Origin: Actinomadura sp. DC4
GTDB lineage: Bacteria > Actinomycetota > Actinomycetes > Streptosporangiales > Streptosporangiaceae
Assembly: GCF_030406325.1 (NCBI RefSeq)
Contig: NZ_JAUEQY010000015.1
Coordinates: 62,001 to 126,000, forward strand
DNA: 64,000 nt
Direction of reading: 5' to 3'
Below the pieces are notes generated by a model that did not search any database, was not told where the DNA came from, and worked only from the letters and a program-made list of their open reading frames with translations. This document shows, one piece after another, positions 19,991-28,489 of this stretch (position 1 is its first letter; each line of letters begins with the position of its first letter). The translations under genes were made by a program, and so were the position numbers.

Positions 19991-21023
19991 GGAGGCGGCG
20001 GGTGCTTTCGCGGAGGATGACCTTGGCCGGGGCGCTCAGCGGGGCGCTGTCCGGCTCGGGGTTCGGCACGAGCGTCAGGCGGGCCGCCTCCTCGCCCATC
20101 TCCTCCAGCGGCAGCCGCACCGTCGTCAGCGCCGGTGTCGTGTCCCGCAGCGTGGCGATGTCGTCGAAGCCCGCCACCGACATGTCCTCCGGCACGTCCA
20201 CGCCCTGTTCGCGTAGCGCGGCCATCGCGCCCACCGCCATCACGTCGTTCACCGCGAACACGCACGTCGCCGTGCTGCCCCGGCCGAGCAGTTCCAGGGC
20301 GGCCGAATGGCCGCCGTCGCGGGTGAAGGCGCCCTCCAGCACCACCCCGGCCGTACCTCCGGACTCTTCCAGCCCCTGGAGGAAACCCTCCAGCCGGTCG
20401 CGGGCGGTCAGCAGGAAGGACGGCCCGCCCAGCACGGCGAAGTTCCGGTGCCCCAGCTCCACCAGCGCGCACGCCAGCTTTCGCGCGCCCTCGAAGTTGT
20501 CCGGCCGGACCGTCGGCACGCCCAGCCGGGGCTGGCTGACACATGCCGCCCGGCCGCCCGTGGCGCGGAACGCCGTCAGCTCCGACGCCAGCCGCTCCGT
20601 CATCTCGTCGTCGGTGGTGCGGCTGCCGACGAGGATGACGGCGCGGGCCCGCTGCGCCCGCAGCATCGCGACGTACTCGATCTCCCGCTCGGCGTCGCGC
20701 AGCGTCGTGCCGAGCAGCACCATCGCCCCCTGCTTCTCGGCGACGCGCGTGACGCCCGCGGCGATCGAGGAGAAGTACGGGTCGGCGATGTCGTGGACGA
20801 CCAGCCCGACGAGGTCGGAGCTGCTGCGCGCCAGCGCCCGCGCGTGCGGGTTCGGCGTGTAGGAGAGGCGTTCGGCCGCCGCGAGCACCCTGTCCCGGAG
20901 CTCGGGGCGGACCACACGCGGGCTCTTGCTCAGCACCCGCGAGGCCGTGGCCATCGACACGCCGGCGAGCCGCGCGACGTCGTCCAGCGTCACGTGGTCG
21001 GTCCGCGCCGTTTCCTCTGTCAT
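19986..21023 (-). CDS. LacI-family transcriptional regulator
   Basis: A 345-aa LacI/GalR regulator. Residues about 10-60 hold the helix-turn-helix and hinge (VTLDDVARLAGVSMATASRV, LSKSPRVV, RDRVLAAAERLSYTPNPHAR). The remainder is a periplasmic-binding-like sugar-sensing domain ending with TTVRLPLEEMGEEAARLTL. The gene begins 28 nt after the stop of the GMC accessory subunit gene in the same direction, so it may be co-transcribed with the GMC oxidoreductase pair and regulate it in response to a sugar or polyol. It is not close to the cellulase genes, so I do not propose it as the CebR of this genome. Confidence 0.92.
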   Translation of the reverse strand: MTEETARTDHVTLDDVARLAGVSMATASRVLSKSPRVVRPELRDRVLAAAERLSYTPNPHARALARSSSDLVGLVVHDIADPYFSSIAAGVTRVAEKQGAMVLLGTTLRDAEREIEYVAMLRAQRARAVILVGSRTTDDEMTERLASELTAFRATGGRAACVSQPRLGVPTVRPDNFEGARKLACALVELGHRNFAVLGGPSFLLTARDRLEGFLQGLEESGGTAGVVLEGAFTRDGGHSAALELLGRGSTATCVFAVNDVMAVGAMAALREQGVDVPEDMSVAGFDDIATLRDTTPALTTVRLPLEEMGEEAARLTLVPNPEPDSAPLSAPAKVILRESTRRLP

Positions 21024-21051
21024 CGCCGGAAATCTAGCCGACCCGCGCGCC

Positions 21052-21405
21052 TCACGGCGCCTCGCGGTACACGGGGCCGCGGGCGACGACCGGTCCCAGC
21101 AGGTCCTCGTAGTCCGGCGCCGAGGGGATCGGCACGGCGCGGCGTCCGTGGTAGCCGATCAGGTCCTTCACCCGAGGATGCAGGAAGTACGCCCCCGCCA
21201 CCACCTCGCCGGCCAGCGCCGTCTGCGCCGCCGTCAGGTCGCCCGGGACCCGCAGCACCTCGCCCAGGGCCTCGGCGAGGTCCGGTCGCGCCGCCAGGAC
21301 CTCCTCGATCAGCCCCACGCTCCCCGGCGGCATGCCGTCCTCGGCCGGGATCAGCCGGTCGGCCAGCTCGGACAGCCGCCTGCGTTCCTCCGCGGACAGG
21401 GTCAT
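21052..21405 (-). CDS. Small accessory subunit of GMC oxidoreductase (gluconate 2-dehydrogenase subunit 3-like)
   Basis: A 117-aa mostly helical protein beginning MTLSAEERRRLSELADRLIP, which resembles subunit 3 of gluconate 2-dehydrogenase-type enzymes. Also visible is GAYFLHPRVKDLIGYHGRRA, a block typical of these small subunits. It lacks the twin-arginine signal found in many homologues, so the pair is predicted to stay in the cytoplasm. The start overlaps the stop of the GMC gene by the four bases ATGA, indicating translational coupling and a physical partnership. Confidence 0.78.
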   Translation of the reverse strand: MTLSAEERRRLSELADRLIPAEDGMPPGSVGLIEEVLAARPDLAEALGEVLRVPGDLTAAQTALAGEVVAGAYFLHPRVKDLIGYHGRRAVPIPSAPDYEDLLGPVVARGPVYREAP

Positions 21406-22994
21406 CCCGGCGCCTCCTGAGCTCGCCGCCCCGCGATCAGCCGTTCGGCGCAGCGCAGCGCCATGGCCGCGATCGTGGCCGTCGGGTTCGCCGCCGCCGA
21501 CGTCGGCCAGGTGCTCCCGTCGAAGACGAACAGGTTGGGCACGTCGTGCGTACGACCCCAGGGGTCCACGACCGAGCGCGCCGGGTCGAGGCCCATCCGC
21601 GCGGTGCCGAGCTGGTGCCAGCCGGTCCCGCGGATCTGCGGCGCCGTGATCGTGTCGTACGCCCCGGCCTCCAGGAGCGACTCCCGCGCGCGGGCGACGT
21701 TGAAGTCCATGAGCCGCCGGGAGTTCTCGGCGACGCGATAGATGATCTTCGGTGCCGGCAGGCCGCCGGAGTCGGTGAGCGTCTCGTCCAGGATCACCCG
21801 GTTGGCCTCCTCGGGCAGGTCCTCCGCGACGATGCCCCACATCGCCGAGTGCCCGAGCCGCGCGCGTACGCCCCGGTGAAACCCCGGGCCCCACAGGGGA
21901 TGGTCGCCCCACGGCCAGGGCCGGGTCGTGCTCAGCGGCCCGCCGGTCGGCTGCAGCCCCCACTTCGCGCCGCGTACGAAACCACGCGAGGCGTCGGTCT
22001 CGTAGAACTCCAGCGAGTGCAGGTGCTGCCCCCACACCCCCTGCGTGCTGTCCAGGTCGTCGGAGAACAGGCCGGTGACCACGCCGAACGGATGCAGCAT
22101 GAGCCGCCGGCCGACCAGCCCGGAGGAGTTGGCGAGCCCGGACAGGAGCAGCAGCCGCGGGGTGCCGATCCCGTTGGCGCACAGGACGACCACGCCGGCG
22201 CGGGTCAGGTGCACGCGGCCGTCGCGGTCGGCCCACTCCACCCCGTCGGCGAGCCCGTCAGGGCCGAGGACGACGCGCCGGGCCCGTGCGAAGGTCTCCA
22301 GCCGGACGCCGCGGGCGACCGCCTGGGGCCAGTGGGTACGGTCGACGCTGGCCTTCGCGCCGTCCGCGCAGCCGTACAGGCACGCCGCGCGCTGCACGCA
22401 GGCCCGCAGCCCGTCGTACGGGCGGGTCGCGATCGCGTTCGTGCCCGGCCACCAGTGCCAGCCGAGCCGGTTGTGCGCCTGCGCGACACGGCGGCCCATG
22501 CGCCCGAGCGGGACCGGCGGCAGCGGGGGACCGGGGCCGGGCGGGTACGCCGGGTCGCCGGCCAGCCCGCTCACCGCGAAGTCGGCCTCGACCCGCTCGT
22601 AGTACGGCCGCAGGTCGTCATAGGCCAGCGGCCAGTCGTCGGCCACGCCGTCGAGCGTGCGGACCCGGAAGTCCGACGGCATGATCCGCAGCCACTGCGC
22701 GGCGTAGATGACGCTGCCGCCGCCCACCGCGTTGTAGTTGAGCACGTCGATGTCGGAGTCGGAGACCTCGACCGGATAGTCCTGCTCCAGCCGCCGCACG
22801 TTGGGGTTCCATCCCCACTCGGGGCCGCTGTCGATCTCGAAGTCGGGTTCGGCCGCACGCGCGCGTGAGTAGTCCGGCCAGCCGCCCTGCTCCAGGACGA
22901 CGACGCCGAAGCCGCTCTCGGCCAGGCGTTTGGCCGTGACCGCTCCGGCGGGCCCCGCGCCCACCACACAGACGTCCACGCGGTCGGCGCCCAC
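21402..22994 (-). CDS. GMC-family FAD-dependent oxidoreductase
   Basis: A 530-aa glucose-methanol-choline oxidoreductase. The FAD-binding Rossmann motif is at the N-terminus (VDVCVVGAGPAGAVTAKRLA, then VVVLEQG). The flavin-contact block NAVGGGSVIYAAQWLR and the C-terminal signature HQLGTARMG with the active-site segment FVFDGSTWPTSAAANPTATI are present. It most resembles the bacterial sugar/polyol dehydrogenases that work with a small subunit. The substrate is unknown. I chose the GTG at 22994 because aaggggga lies a few bases upstream and homology starts there; the frame extends to 23054. It is followed by the accessory subunit and the LacI regulator. Confidence 0.9.
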   Translation of the reverse strand: MGADRVDVCVVGAGPAGAVTAKRLAESGFGVVVLEQGGWPDYSRARAAEPDFEIDSGPEWGWNPNVRRLEQDYPVEVSDSDIDVLNYNAVGGGSVIYAAQWLRIMPSDFRVRTLDGVADDWPLAYDDLRPYYERVEADFAVSGLAGDPAYPPGPGPPLPPVPLGRMGRRVAQAHNRLGWHWWPGTNAIATRPYDGLRACVQRAACLYGCADGAKASVDRTHWPQAVARGVRLETFARARRVVLGPDGLADGVEWADRDGRVHLTRAGVVVLCANGIGTPRLLLLSGLANSSGLVGRRLMLHPFGVVTGLFSDDLDSTQGVWGQHLHSLEFYETDASRGFVRGAKWGLQPTGGPLSTTRPWPWGDHPLWGPGFHRGVRARLGHSAMWGIVAEDLPEEANRVILDETLTDSGGLPAPKIIYRVAENSRRLMDFNVARARESLLEAGAYDTITAPQIRGTGWHQLGTARMGLDPARSVVDPWGRTHDVPNLFVFDGSTWPTSAAANPTATIAAMALRCAERLIAGRRAQEAPG

Positions 22995-23145
22995 GCGTTT
23001 CCCCCTTCTGACCTGTGAGTACTTCTTCCCGATTGCGGCGGAGACGAACGGCACCGCCGCTGACGAGGCCCGATCCGCTCACAGCGCATCCGCCGCGGGC
23101 GTACGGCACGGACATCCCCGGCCCCGGCCTCCTACCGTCGGGCGC

Positions 23146-23853
23146 ATGGACGTCATCGAGCTGACCCCGCGCCTGCACTTCCTCCGCTTTCCCATCGGCC
23201 ACGCCTACCTCTGGCAGGACCCCGGCGGGCTGACGCTCGTCGACTCCGGCGTCCCGGGCTCGGGCCCGGCGATCGCCGGGGCGATCCGCGGGCTCGGGCA
23301 CCGGCTCGGCGACCTGCGAAGGCTCGTCCTGACCCACTGTCACGGCGATCACGTCGGCGCGGCGGCCGAGGTCGCCTCGTGGGGACCGGTCGAGGTGTGC
23401 GCGCATCGGGCCGACGCGCCGTTCATCCACGGGGAGGCCGAGGTGCCGCCGCCGGTCCTGGCCGGCTGGGAGCGCGAACTGCTCGACCAGGTCACCCGCC
23501 GGATGCCGGCGGAAAGGCCCGCGCCGGTACGGGTGGACCGCCCGGTCGAGGACGGCGACGTCCTCGGCTTCGGCGGCGGCGCCCGCGTCGTGGCCGCCCC
23601 CGGCCACACCCCGGGCAGCGTCGGGATCTTCCTGCCCGAGCACGGCGTGCTGTTCGCGGGCGACTCGGTGGCGTCCTCGTCCGCCGGCGACGTCATCCTC
23701 GGGGTCTTCAACGTCGACCCGGCCCAGGCGGCGGCGTCCTTCGAGCGCCTGGCCGCGCTGGACGTGGAGATCGCCTGTTTCGGCCACGGTGAGCCGGTCA
23801 CCGAGAACGCCGCGGCGCGGCTGCGCGCCGCCGCGGAGCGCGCGGCCGGCTGA
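23146..23853 (+). CDS. MBL-fold metallo-hydrolase
   Basis: A 235-aa metallo-beta-lactamase-fold hydrolase. The zinc-binding motif THCHGDHVGAA is at about residues 64-74. Later ligands are in VVAAPGHTPGSVGIFL and LFAGDSVAS, and the final His is in ACFGHGEPV. The general layout fits glyoxalase II-like or lactonase-like members; the substrate is not determinable. A possible -10 element (taccgt, 23133-23138) sits only seven bases before the ATG at 23146, and no ribosome-binding site is seen, so a leaderless transcript is likely. It stands alone, divergent from the GMC gene. Confidence 0.88.
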   Translation: MDVIELTPRLHFLRFPIGHAYLWQDPGGLTLVDSGVPGSGPAIAGAIRGLGHRLGDLRRLVLTHCHGDHVGAAAEVASWGPVEVCAHRADAPFIHGEAEVPPPVLAGWERELLDQVTRRMPAERPAPVRVDRPVEDGDVLGFGGGARVVAAPGHTPGSVGIFLPEHGVLFAGDSVASSSAGDVILGVFNVDPAQAAASFERLAALDVEIACFGHGEPVTENAAARLRAAAERAAG

Positions 23854-23965
23854 GGCTCGCGTGGTTCCGGAGGGCATGATCGGCATATGGTGCGGAAGAC
23901 GCCCTGGGCCGACAGGAGGAGCGCGGTGATAGTAATCGGCGAAGATCCGCCCAAGCCGGGAGCAG

Positions 23966-24826
23966 GTGCCCGCATTGGCTGATGGCACCGGACCACGGCT
24001 GCTGGCCATCAGCGACCTGCACGTCGCGTACGACGCGAACCGCGAGATCGTCTCGAAGCTGTGGCCGACCACCGACGAGGACTGGCTGATCGTCGCCGGC
24101 GACGTGGGCGAGATCTTCGCCGACGTCGAGTGGGTCCTGCGGCTGCTGAGCGAGCGTTTCGCCAAGGTGATCTGGGCGCCGGGCAACCACGAGCTGTGGA
24201 CGCCGCAGTCCGACCCGGTGACGCTGCGGGGCGAGGCCCGTTACCGCCGCATCGTCGAGGTCTGCCGCAGCATCGGCGTCCTCACGCCGGAGGACCCCTA
24301 CCCGGTCTGGCGCGGCCCGGGCGGACCGGTCACCATCGCGCCGCTGTTCGTGCTGTACGACTACTCGTGGCGGCTGCCCGGCCAGCAGACCAAGAAGGCG
24401 GCGCTCGCACGGGCGTACGAGGTCGGCGTGGTGTGCACGGATGAGTTCCACCTGCACCCGGACCCGCACCCGAGCCGCGAGGAGTGGTGCCACGTACGGA
24501 TCGCCGAGACCGAGCGCCTCCTCGCCGCCCGCGACGAGTCGCTGCCGACGATCCTCGTGAGTCACTGGCCGCTGGTCCGCGACCCCACGGCGGTGCTGCG
24601 CTATCCGGAGTTCGCGCTGTGGTGCGGCACGGACCGTACCGCCGACTGGCACCGCCGCTACAACGCGGTCACGGCCGTCTACGGGCACCTGCACATCCCC
24701 CGGACCACCTCCTACGACGGGGTCCGCTTCGAGGAGGTCTCCCTCGGCTACCCGCGCGAGTGGGAGCGCCGGCAAGGGACTCCCGGGCGGCTCCGGCAGA
24801 TCCTTCCCCGCGAGGACGGCCGATGA
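23966..24826 (+). CDS. Calcineurin-like metallophosphoesterase
   Basis: A 286-aa metallophosphoesterase with the ordered metal motifs LLAISDLHVAYD, LIVAGDVGEI, WAPGNHELW, LVSHWPL and VYGHLHIPRT. These bind two metal ions and hydrolyse phosphomonoesters or diesters. No signal peptide is present, so it acts in the cytoplasm. The GTG at 23966 has gggagc upstream. Its stop overlaps the start of the phosphopantetheinyl transferase gene (ATGA). Pairs of this kind occur in Streptomyces and relatives. The phosphoesterase might turn over the 3',5'-ADP released by the transferase or remove the arm from carrier proteins, but that is inference. Confidence 0.9.
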   Translation: MPALADGTGPRLLAISDLHVAYDANREIVSKLWPTTDEDWLIVAGDVGEIFADVEWVLRLLSERFAKVIWAPGNHELWTPQSDPVTLRGEARYRRIVEVCRSIGVLTPEDPYPVWRGPGGPVTIAPLFVLYDYSWRLPGQQTKKAALARAYEVGVVCTDEFHLHPDPHPSREEWCHVRIAETERLLAARDESLPTILVSHWPLVRDPTAVLRYPEFALWCGTDRTADWHRRYNAVTAVYGHLHIPRTTSYDGVRFEEVSLGYPREWERRQGTPGRLRQILPREDGR

Positions 24827-25485
24827 TCGAGAAGATCCTTCCGCCCGAGGTGGCCTCGGAGGAGGCCTTCGATGACCTCACCGAGGTGACGCTGTTCCCC
24901 GAGGAGGAGACCGTCATCGCGCGGTCGGTGGACAAGCGGCGCCGGGAGTTCGCCACCGCACGGGGGTGCGCCCGCCGGGCGATGGCGACGCTCGACCTGC
25001 CGCCGGTGCCGATCCTGCCCGGCGAGCGCGGCGCGCCGGCCTGGCCGCCGGGCGTGGTCGGCAGCATGACCCACTGCGACGGCTACCGCGCCGCCGCCGT
25101 CGCCCTGCAGGACCGGGTCCGTACGGTCGGGGTCGACGCCGAGCCCAACGGCCCGCTGCCCGAGGGCGTGCTGGAGGCCATCGCCACCCCGCCCGAGCTG
25201 GAGTGGATGAAGAACATCGCCGGTGACGCCTCGGGCGTGTGCTGGGACCGGCTGCTGTTCAGCGCGAAGGAGACGATCTACAAGGCGTGGTTCCCGCTGA
25301 CGCGTCTCTGGCTGAACTTCGAGGAGGCGGTCGTCACCCCGGACCCGGACGCCGGCACGTTCACCGCGCGTCTCCTGGTCCCCGGGCCGGTCGTCGACGG
25401 CCGTACGCTGAGCGGTTTCGCGGGCCGCTGGATGGCCGACCGCGGGCTCGTCGCGACCTCGATCACGGTCCTGGCGGAGGTGTGA
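24823..25485 (+). CDS. Sfp-type 4'-phosphopantetheinyl transferase
   Basis: A 220-aa Sfp/EntD-type transferase that moves the phosphopantetheine arm of CoA onto carrier-protein domains of polyketide synthases, nonribosomal peptide synthetases or fatty-acid synthase. Motifs in order: RREFATARGCARRAM (CoA 3'-phosphate contact), PAWPPGVVGSMTHCDGY, the magnesium-binding VGVDAEP, and FSAKETIYKAWFPL. The length is normal for the EntD-like group. The ATG at 24823 overlaps the upstream stop. No biosynthetic carrier-protein gene lies in this window, so it likely serves distant clusters. Confidence 0.93.
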   Translation: MIEKILPPEVASEEAFDDLTEVTLFPEEETVIARSVDKRRREFATARGCARRAMATLDLPPVPILPGERGAPAWPPGVVGSMTHCDGYRAAAVALQDRVRTVGVDAEPNGPLPEGVLEAIATPPELEWMKNIAGDASGVCWDRLLFSAKETIYKAWFPLTRLWLNFEEAVVTPDPDAGTFTARLLVPGPVVDGRTLSGFAGRWMADRGLVATSITVLAEV

Positions 25486-25530
25486 GCGGATAGCGGTGAT
25501 CCACACCGTGGGTCGCGCTATGTTTCCGTC

Positions 25531-26232
25531 ATGTCATCCTCCCGGGCGAGGTTCGCCCGTCTGCTTCCGGCCGTGCTCGCGTTCGTCCTCGCCGTCGGCT
25601 GCGGTGGCGGCGGTGGTGACTCGGACAAGAATCCGCCCGGCGGTCAGCTCCTGCAGCAGGCGGCGAACGTCCTGCGCAACGTCTCGAGCCTCAGCTTCAC
25701 GCTGCGTACGAGCGGCGACCCGAAGGTCAACGTCAAGAGCGTGGACGCCAAGCTGCTGAAGAGCGGCAACTCCCAGGGCTCGGTGCAGGTCACCGAGCTC
25801 GGCATGCCGATCCAGCTCGACTTCGTCGTCCTCGGCAAGACCGTCTGGTTCAAGGGCCTGACCGGCGGCTGGCAGAAGCAGCCGCTGTCGAAGGTCTCGG
25901 GCATCTACGACCCCTCGGCCGTGCTCGATCCGGACCGCGGCCTCGTCCAGCTCCTGCTCACCGCCAAGAACGCCGAGACGCGCGGCAAGGAGAAGGTCAG
26001 CGGCCAGGAGTCCTACCGCGTCCACGCGACGCTCGCCCAGGCCGCGCTGAGCCGCCTGGTGCCGGGCATGAACGCCGACGCCCCCGCCGACATCTGGATC
26101 GCCACGACCAGCAAGTACGTGCTGAAGGCCGAGGTCGAGGTCCCGTCCAAGAGCGGTGGCAGGCCCGGAAAGGTGACCATCGCGTTCGCGGACTTCGGCA
26201 AGCCGTTCCCGATCACCGCCCCCGCCCAGTGA
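25531..26232 (+). CDS. LppX/LprAFG-family lipoprotein (LprG-like)
   Basis: A 233-aa lipoprotein. Residues 1-23 are a signal peptide and the lipobox ends at Cys24 (LAVGC), followed by a Gly-rich tether. The mature part has the one-sided beta-sheet fold pattern of LppX/LprG (VLRNVSSLSFTLRTSG, VQVTELGMPIQLDFVVLG, YRVHATLAQAALSRLVPG, DIWIATTSKYVLKAEVE). LprG of mycobacteria carries triacylated lipids across the envelope. Here the next gene, overlapping by GTGA, encodes a P55-like transporter, matching the lprG-P55 (Rv1411c-Rv1410c) operon order. This supports a shared role in lipid or glycolipid export at the cell envelope. Confidence 0.87.
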   Translation: MSSSRARFARLLPAVLAFVLAVGCGGGGGDSDKNPPGGQLLQQAANVLRNVSSLSFTLRTSGDPKVNVKSVDAKLLKSGNSQGSVQVTELGMPIQLDFVVLGKTVWFKGLTGGWQKQPLSKVSGIYDPSAVLDPDRGLVQLLLTAKNAETRGKEKVSGQESYRVHATLAQAALSRLVPGMNADAPADIWIATTSKYVLKAEVEVPSKSGGRPGKVTIAFADFGKPFPITAPAQ

Positions 26233-27773
26233 GCGCCGTCCCGCCGGCCGGCGCGAGGCGCGTGGCGATCGGCGTCGGCGGCATCGTGGTGCTGCTCGCC
26301 GCCATCGACGCGTACGTCGTCGTCACCGTACTGGTGACCATGGTCGGCGACCTCGGCGTGCCGGTGAACCACATCGAGCGCGCCAGCCTGGTCGTGACGG
26401 CGTTCCTGCTCGGCTACGTCGCCGGGATGCCGCTGCTCGGCCTGCTCTCGGACCGGTTCGGCCGCCGGGTGATGCTGCAGGTCTGCCTCGCGGGCTTCGC
26501 CGCGGGCTCGGCGGTCACGGCGCTGGCCGGCTCGATGCCGACGCTGATCACGGGCCGCGCGCTGCAGGGCCTGGCCGGCGGCGCGCTGCTGCCGATCACG
26601 ATGGCCCTGGCGGGCGATCTGTGGGAGGAGCACCGGCGCTCCACCGTGCTCGGCGGCGTCGGCGCCGTACAGGAGCTGGGCAGCGTGCTCGGCCCGCTGT
26701 ACGGTGCGGCCATCGCCGCGGTCGCCGGGTGGCGCGGCATCTTCTGGATCAACATCCCGGTCGCGGTGCTCGCCATGCTCGCGGTGCAGTGGACCGTGCC
26801 CGGCGGGCGCCCGGCCGCGCGGACGCGCGTCGACGTCGTCGGGGGAGTGCTGCTGGCCGCCGGGCTCGGTCTGCTCGTCGCGGGGCTGTACAACCCCGAC
26901 CCCGGCCACGCGACGCTTCCGTCCTGGGGAGTCCCGTGCATCGCGGCCGGCCTCGTCGTGATCGTGGCGTTCGCGGTCTGGGAGGCACGAGCACGCACGC
27001 GCCTGCTCGACCTGCGCGGAGCGCGGCGCGGCGGCCTGTTCGCGACCCTCGGCGTGAGCCTGCTGTCCGGGGCCGCCCTCATGACGACGCTGGTCGACGT
27101 GCAGCTCGTCGCGCAGACGCTCTTCGGCCGCGACTCCACCGGCGGCGCGTTCCTGCTCGCGCGCTTCCTGGTCCCCCTCGCCCTCGCGGCGGCGCTCGGC
27201 GGCGTGCTGGCCCGCCGCCTCGACGAGCGGTGGGTGATCGCCGGCGGCATGCTGCTCGCCGCCGTGGGCTACGCGCGGATCGCCGCCTGGCCACTGCGCG
27301 CCGAGGGCGTGGCGTACGACCTGGGCCTGTTCACGGTGCCGCGGGTGGACGCCGACCTCGTCATCGCCGGCCTCGGCCTCGGCCTGGTCATCGCGCCGCT
27401 GTCGTCGGTGGCGCTGCGCTCGGTGCCCGCGCTGCAGCACGGCATCGCCTCGGCGGCCGTCGTGGTCGCCCGCATGATGGGCATGCTGATCGGCGTGGCC
27501 GCCCTGGGCGCGTGGGGGTTCCACCGCTTCCAGACGCTGACCGCGCACCTCGCCACGCCGCTGCCGATCGGCGTGAGCCGCACGGAGTTCGCCCGGCGGC
27601 TCGCCGCCTACCTCGCCGCGGTGAAGGCCGCGCTGCACACGGAGTACTCCGACATCTTCTGGGCCACGGCCGCTCTGTGCGTCGCCGCCGCCGTACTGGC
27701 CCTGGCCATCGGCGGACGGCCCGCCCCGGCCACGGCCGCGCCCGCACCGGCCGAGGCGGACGCCGTCACCTGA
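26229..27773 (+). CDS. MFS transporter of the P55 (Rv1410c) type
   Basis: A 514-aa major facilitator with about 14 predicted membrane segments, the DHA2-like layout. The first segment contains LLAAIDAYVVVTVLVTMVGD with the acidic residue typical of the family. The loop motif A appears as GLLSDRFGRRVML and motif C-like glycine-rich runs follow. The start GTG overlaps the stop of the LprG-like gene. In mycobacteria, P55 and LprG work together to export triacylglycerides and affect drug tolerance. The context supports the same pairing here, though the cargo in this organism is unknown. The end overlaps the convergent isochorismatase gene by 8 bp. Confidence 0.9.
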   Translation: MSAVPPAGARRVAIGVGGIVVLLAAIDAYVVVTVLVTMVGDLGVPVNHIERASLVVTAFLLGYVAGMPLLGLLSDRFGRRVMLQVCLAGFAAGSAVTALAGSMPTLITGRALQGLAGGALLPITMALAGDLWEEHRRSTVLGGVGAVQELGSVLGPLYGAAIAAVAGWRGIFWINIPVAVLAMLAVQWTVPGGRPAARTRVDVVGGVLLAAGLGLLVAGLYNPDPGHATLPSWGVPCIAAGLVVIVAFAVWEARARTRLLDLRGARRGGLFATLGVSLLSGAALMTTLVDVQLVAQTLFGRDSTGGAFLLARFLVPLALAAALGGVLARRLDERWVIAGGMLLAAVGYARIAAWPLRAEGVAYDLGLFTVPRVDADLVIAGLGLGLVIAPLSSVALRSVPALQHGIASAAVVVARMMGMLIGVAALGAWGFHRFQTLTAHLATPLPIGVSRTEFARRLAAYLAAVKAALHTEYSDIFWATAALCVAAAVLALAIGGRPAPATAAPAPAEADAVT

Positions 27774-28383
27774 CCAGAGCGGCCGCCACCTCGCCCGCCG
27801 GTACGACCGCCTCGGCGTAGAGAGGGCCGTTGAGCTCGACCGCCGCTTGCATGTGCTCCTTGGAGAAGGCGGCGGTGGCGTCCTTCACGAGGATGATCGA
27901 GTAGCCGAGCTCCATGCCGTACCGGCCGGTGCTCTCGACGCAGCCGGGCGCGGTCATCCCGGCCAGGACGACGTTCTCGATCCCGTGCTGGCGGAGCTGC
28001 TGGTCGAGGTCGGTGTGGGCGAAACCGCTGATGCCCCAGTGCTCGGTGCAGACGACGTCGCCCGGCCGGGGCCCGAACTCCGGGTGCCACCCGCCGCCGA
28101 ACGTCCCGTACTCGTACAACCGGCCGTCGCGTGCCACCCGGTGCGCGCGGTTCATGTGCCGCCAGCCGTCGAAGTCGCCCGGCCGCGCGCGGCGGTGCGG
28201 GGCGACGAACACCTGGACTCCGGCGGCACGGACGGCGGTCAGCAGCGTGCGCAGGTTCTCGTGGAGGCCCACCGACTCGGCGACCTCCCTCACGCGCGGC
28301 CAGATCTTGCCGCCCTCGCTGAGGAAGTCGTTGTACGGGTCGACGAGGACCAGTCCGGTGCGGTCGCGGTTCAGCGTCTTCAT
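27766..28383 (-). CDS. Isochorismatase-like cysteine hydrolase
   Basis: A 205-aa protein of the isochorismatase-like fold. The catalytic Asp is in TGLVLVDPYNDFL and the nucleophilic Cys in LAGMTAPGCVESTGRYGMEL. At the place where most relatives have the catalytic Lys, this protein reads VCTEHWGISGFAHTDLD, with no lysine. It therefore belongs to a subgroup with an altered triad, and the reaction cannot be assumed; isochorismate hydrolysis is unlikely. Divergent from the GlxA/AraC-type regulator at 28490 across about 106 bp, so that regulator may control it. Confidence 0.85.
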   Translation of the reverse strand: MKTLNRDRTGLVLVDPYNDFLSEGGKIWPRVREVAESVGLHENLRTLLTAVRAAGVQVFVAPHRRARPGDFDGWRHMNRAHRVARDGRLYEYGTFGGGWHPEFGPRPGDVVCTEHWGISGFAHTDLDQQLRQHGIENVVLAGMTAPGCVESTGRYGMELGYSIILVKDATAAFSKEHMQAAVELNGPLYAEAVVPAGEVAAALVR

Positions 28384-28489
28384 TGGGCTCTCCCTGGTCG
28401 GCTTGGCAAATCCAGCCTGCCGAGGACCCGCAGGGCCGGGCCAGTGGCTCGAATGCCGACGAACGCGGGTTTTGTGCCAACATGCCCAG

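Noticed and set aside
19986-21023. LacI gene as the CebR repressor of the cellulase genes
   Set aside because: It is 40 kb away and tied to the GMC oxidoreductase genes; nothing in its sequence links it to the CebR box.
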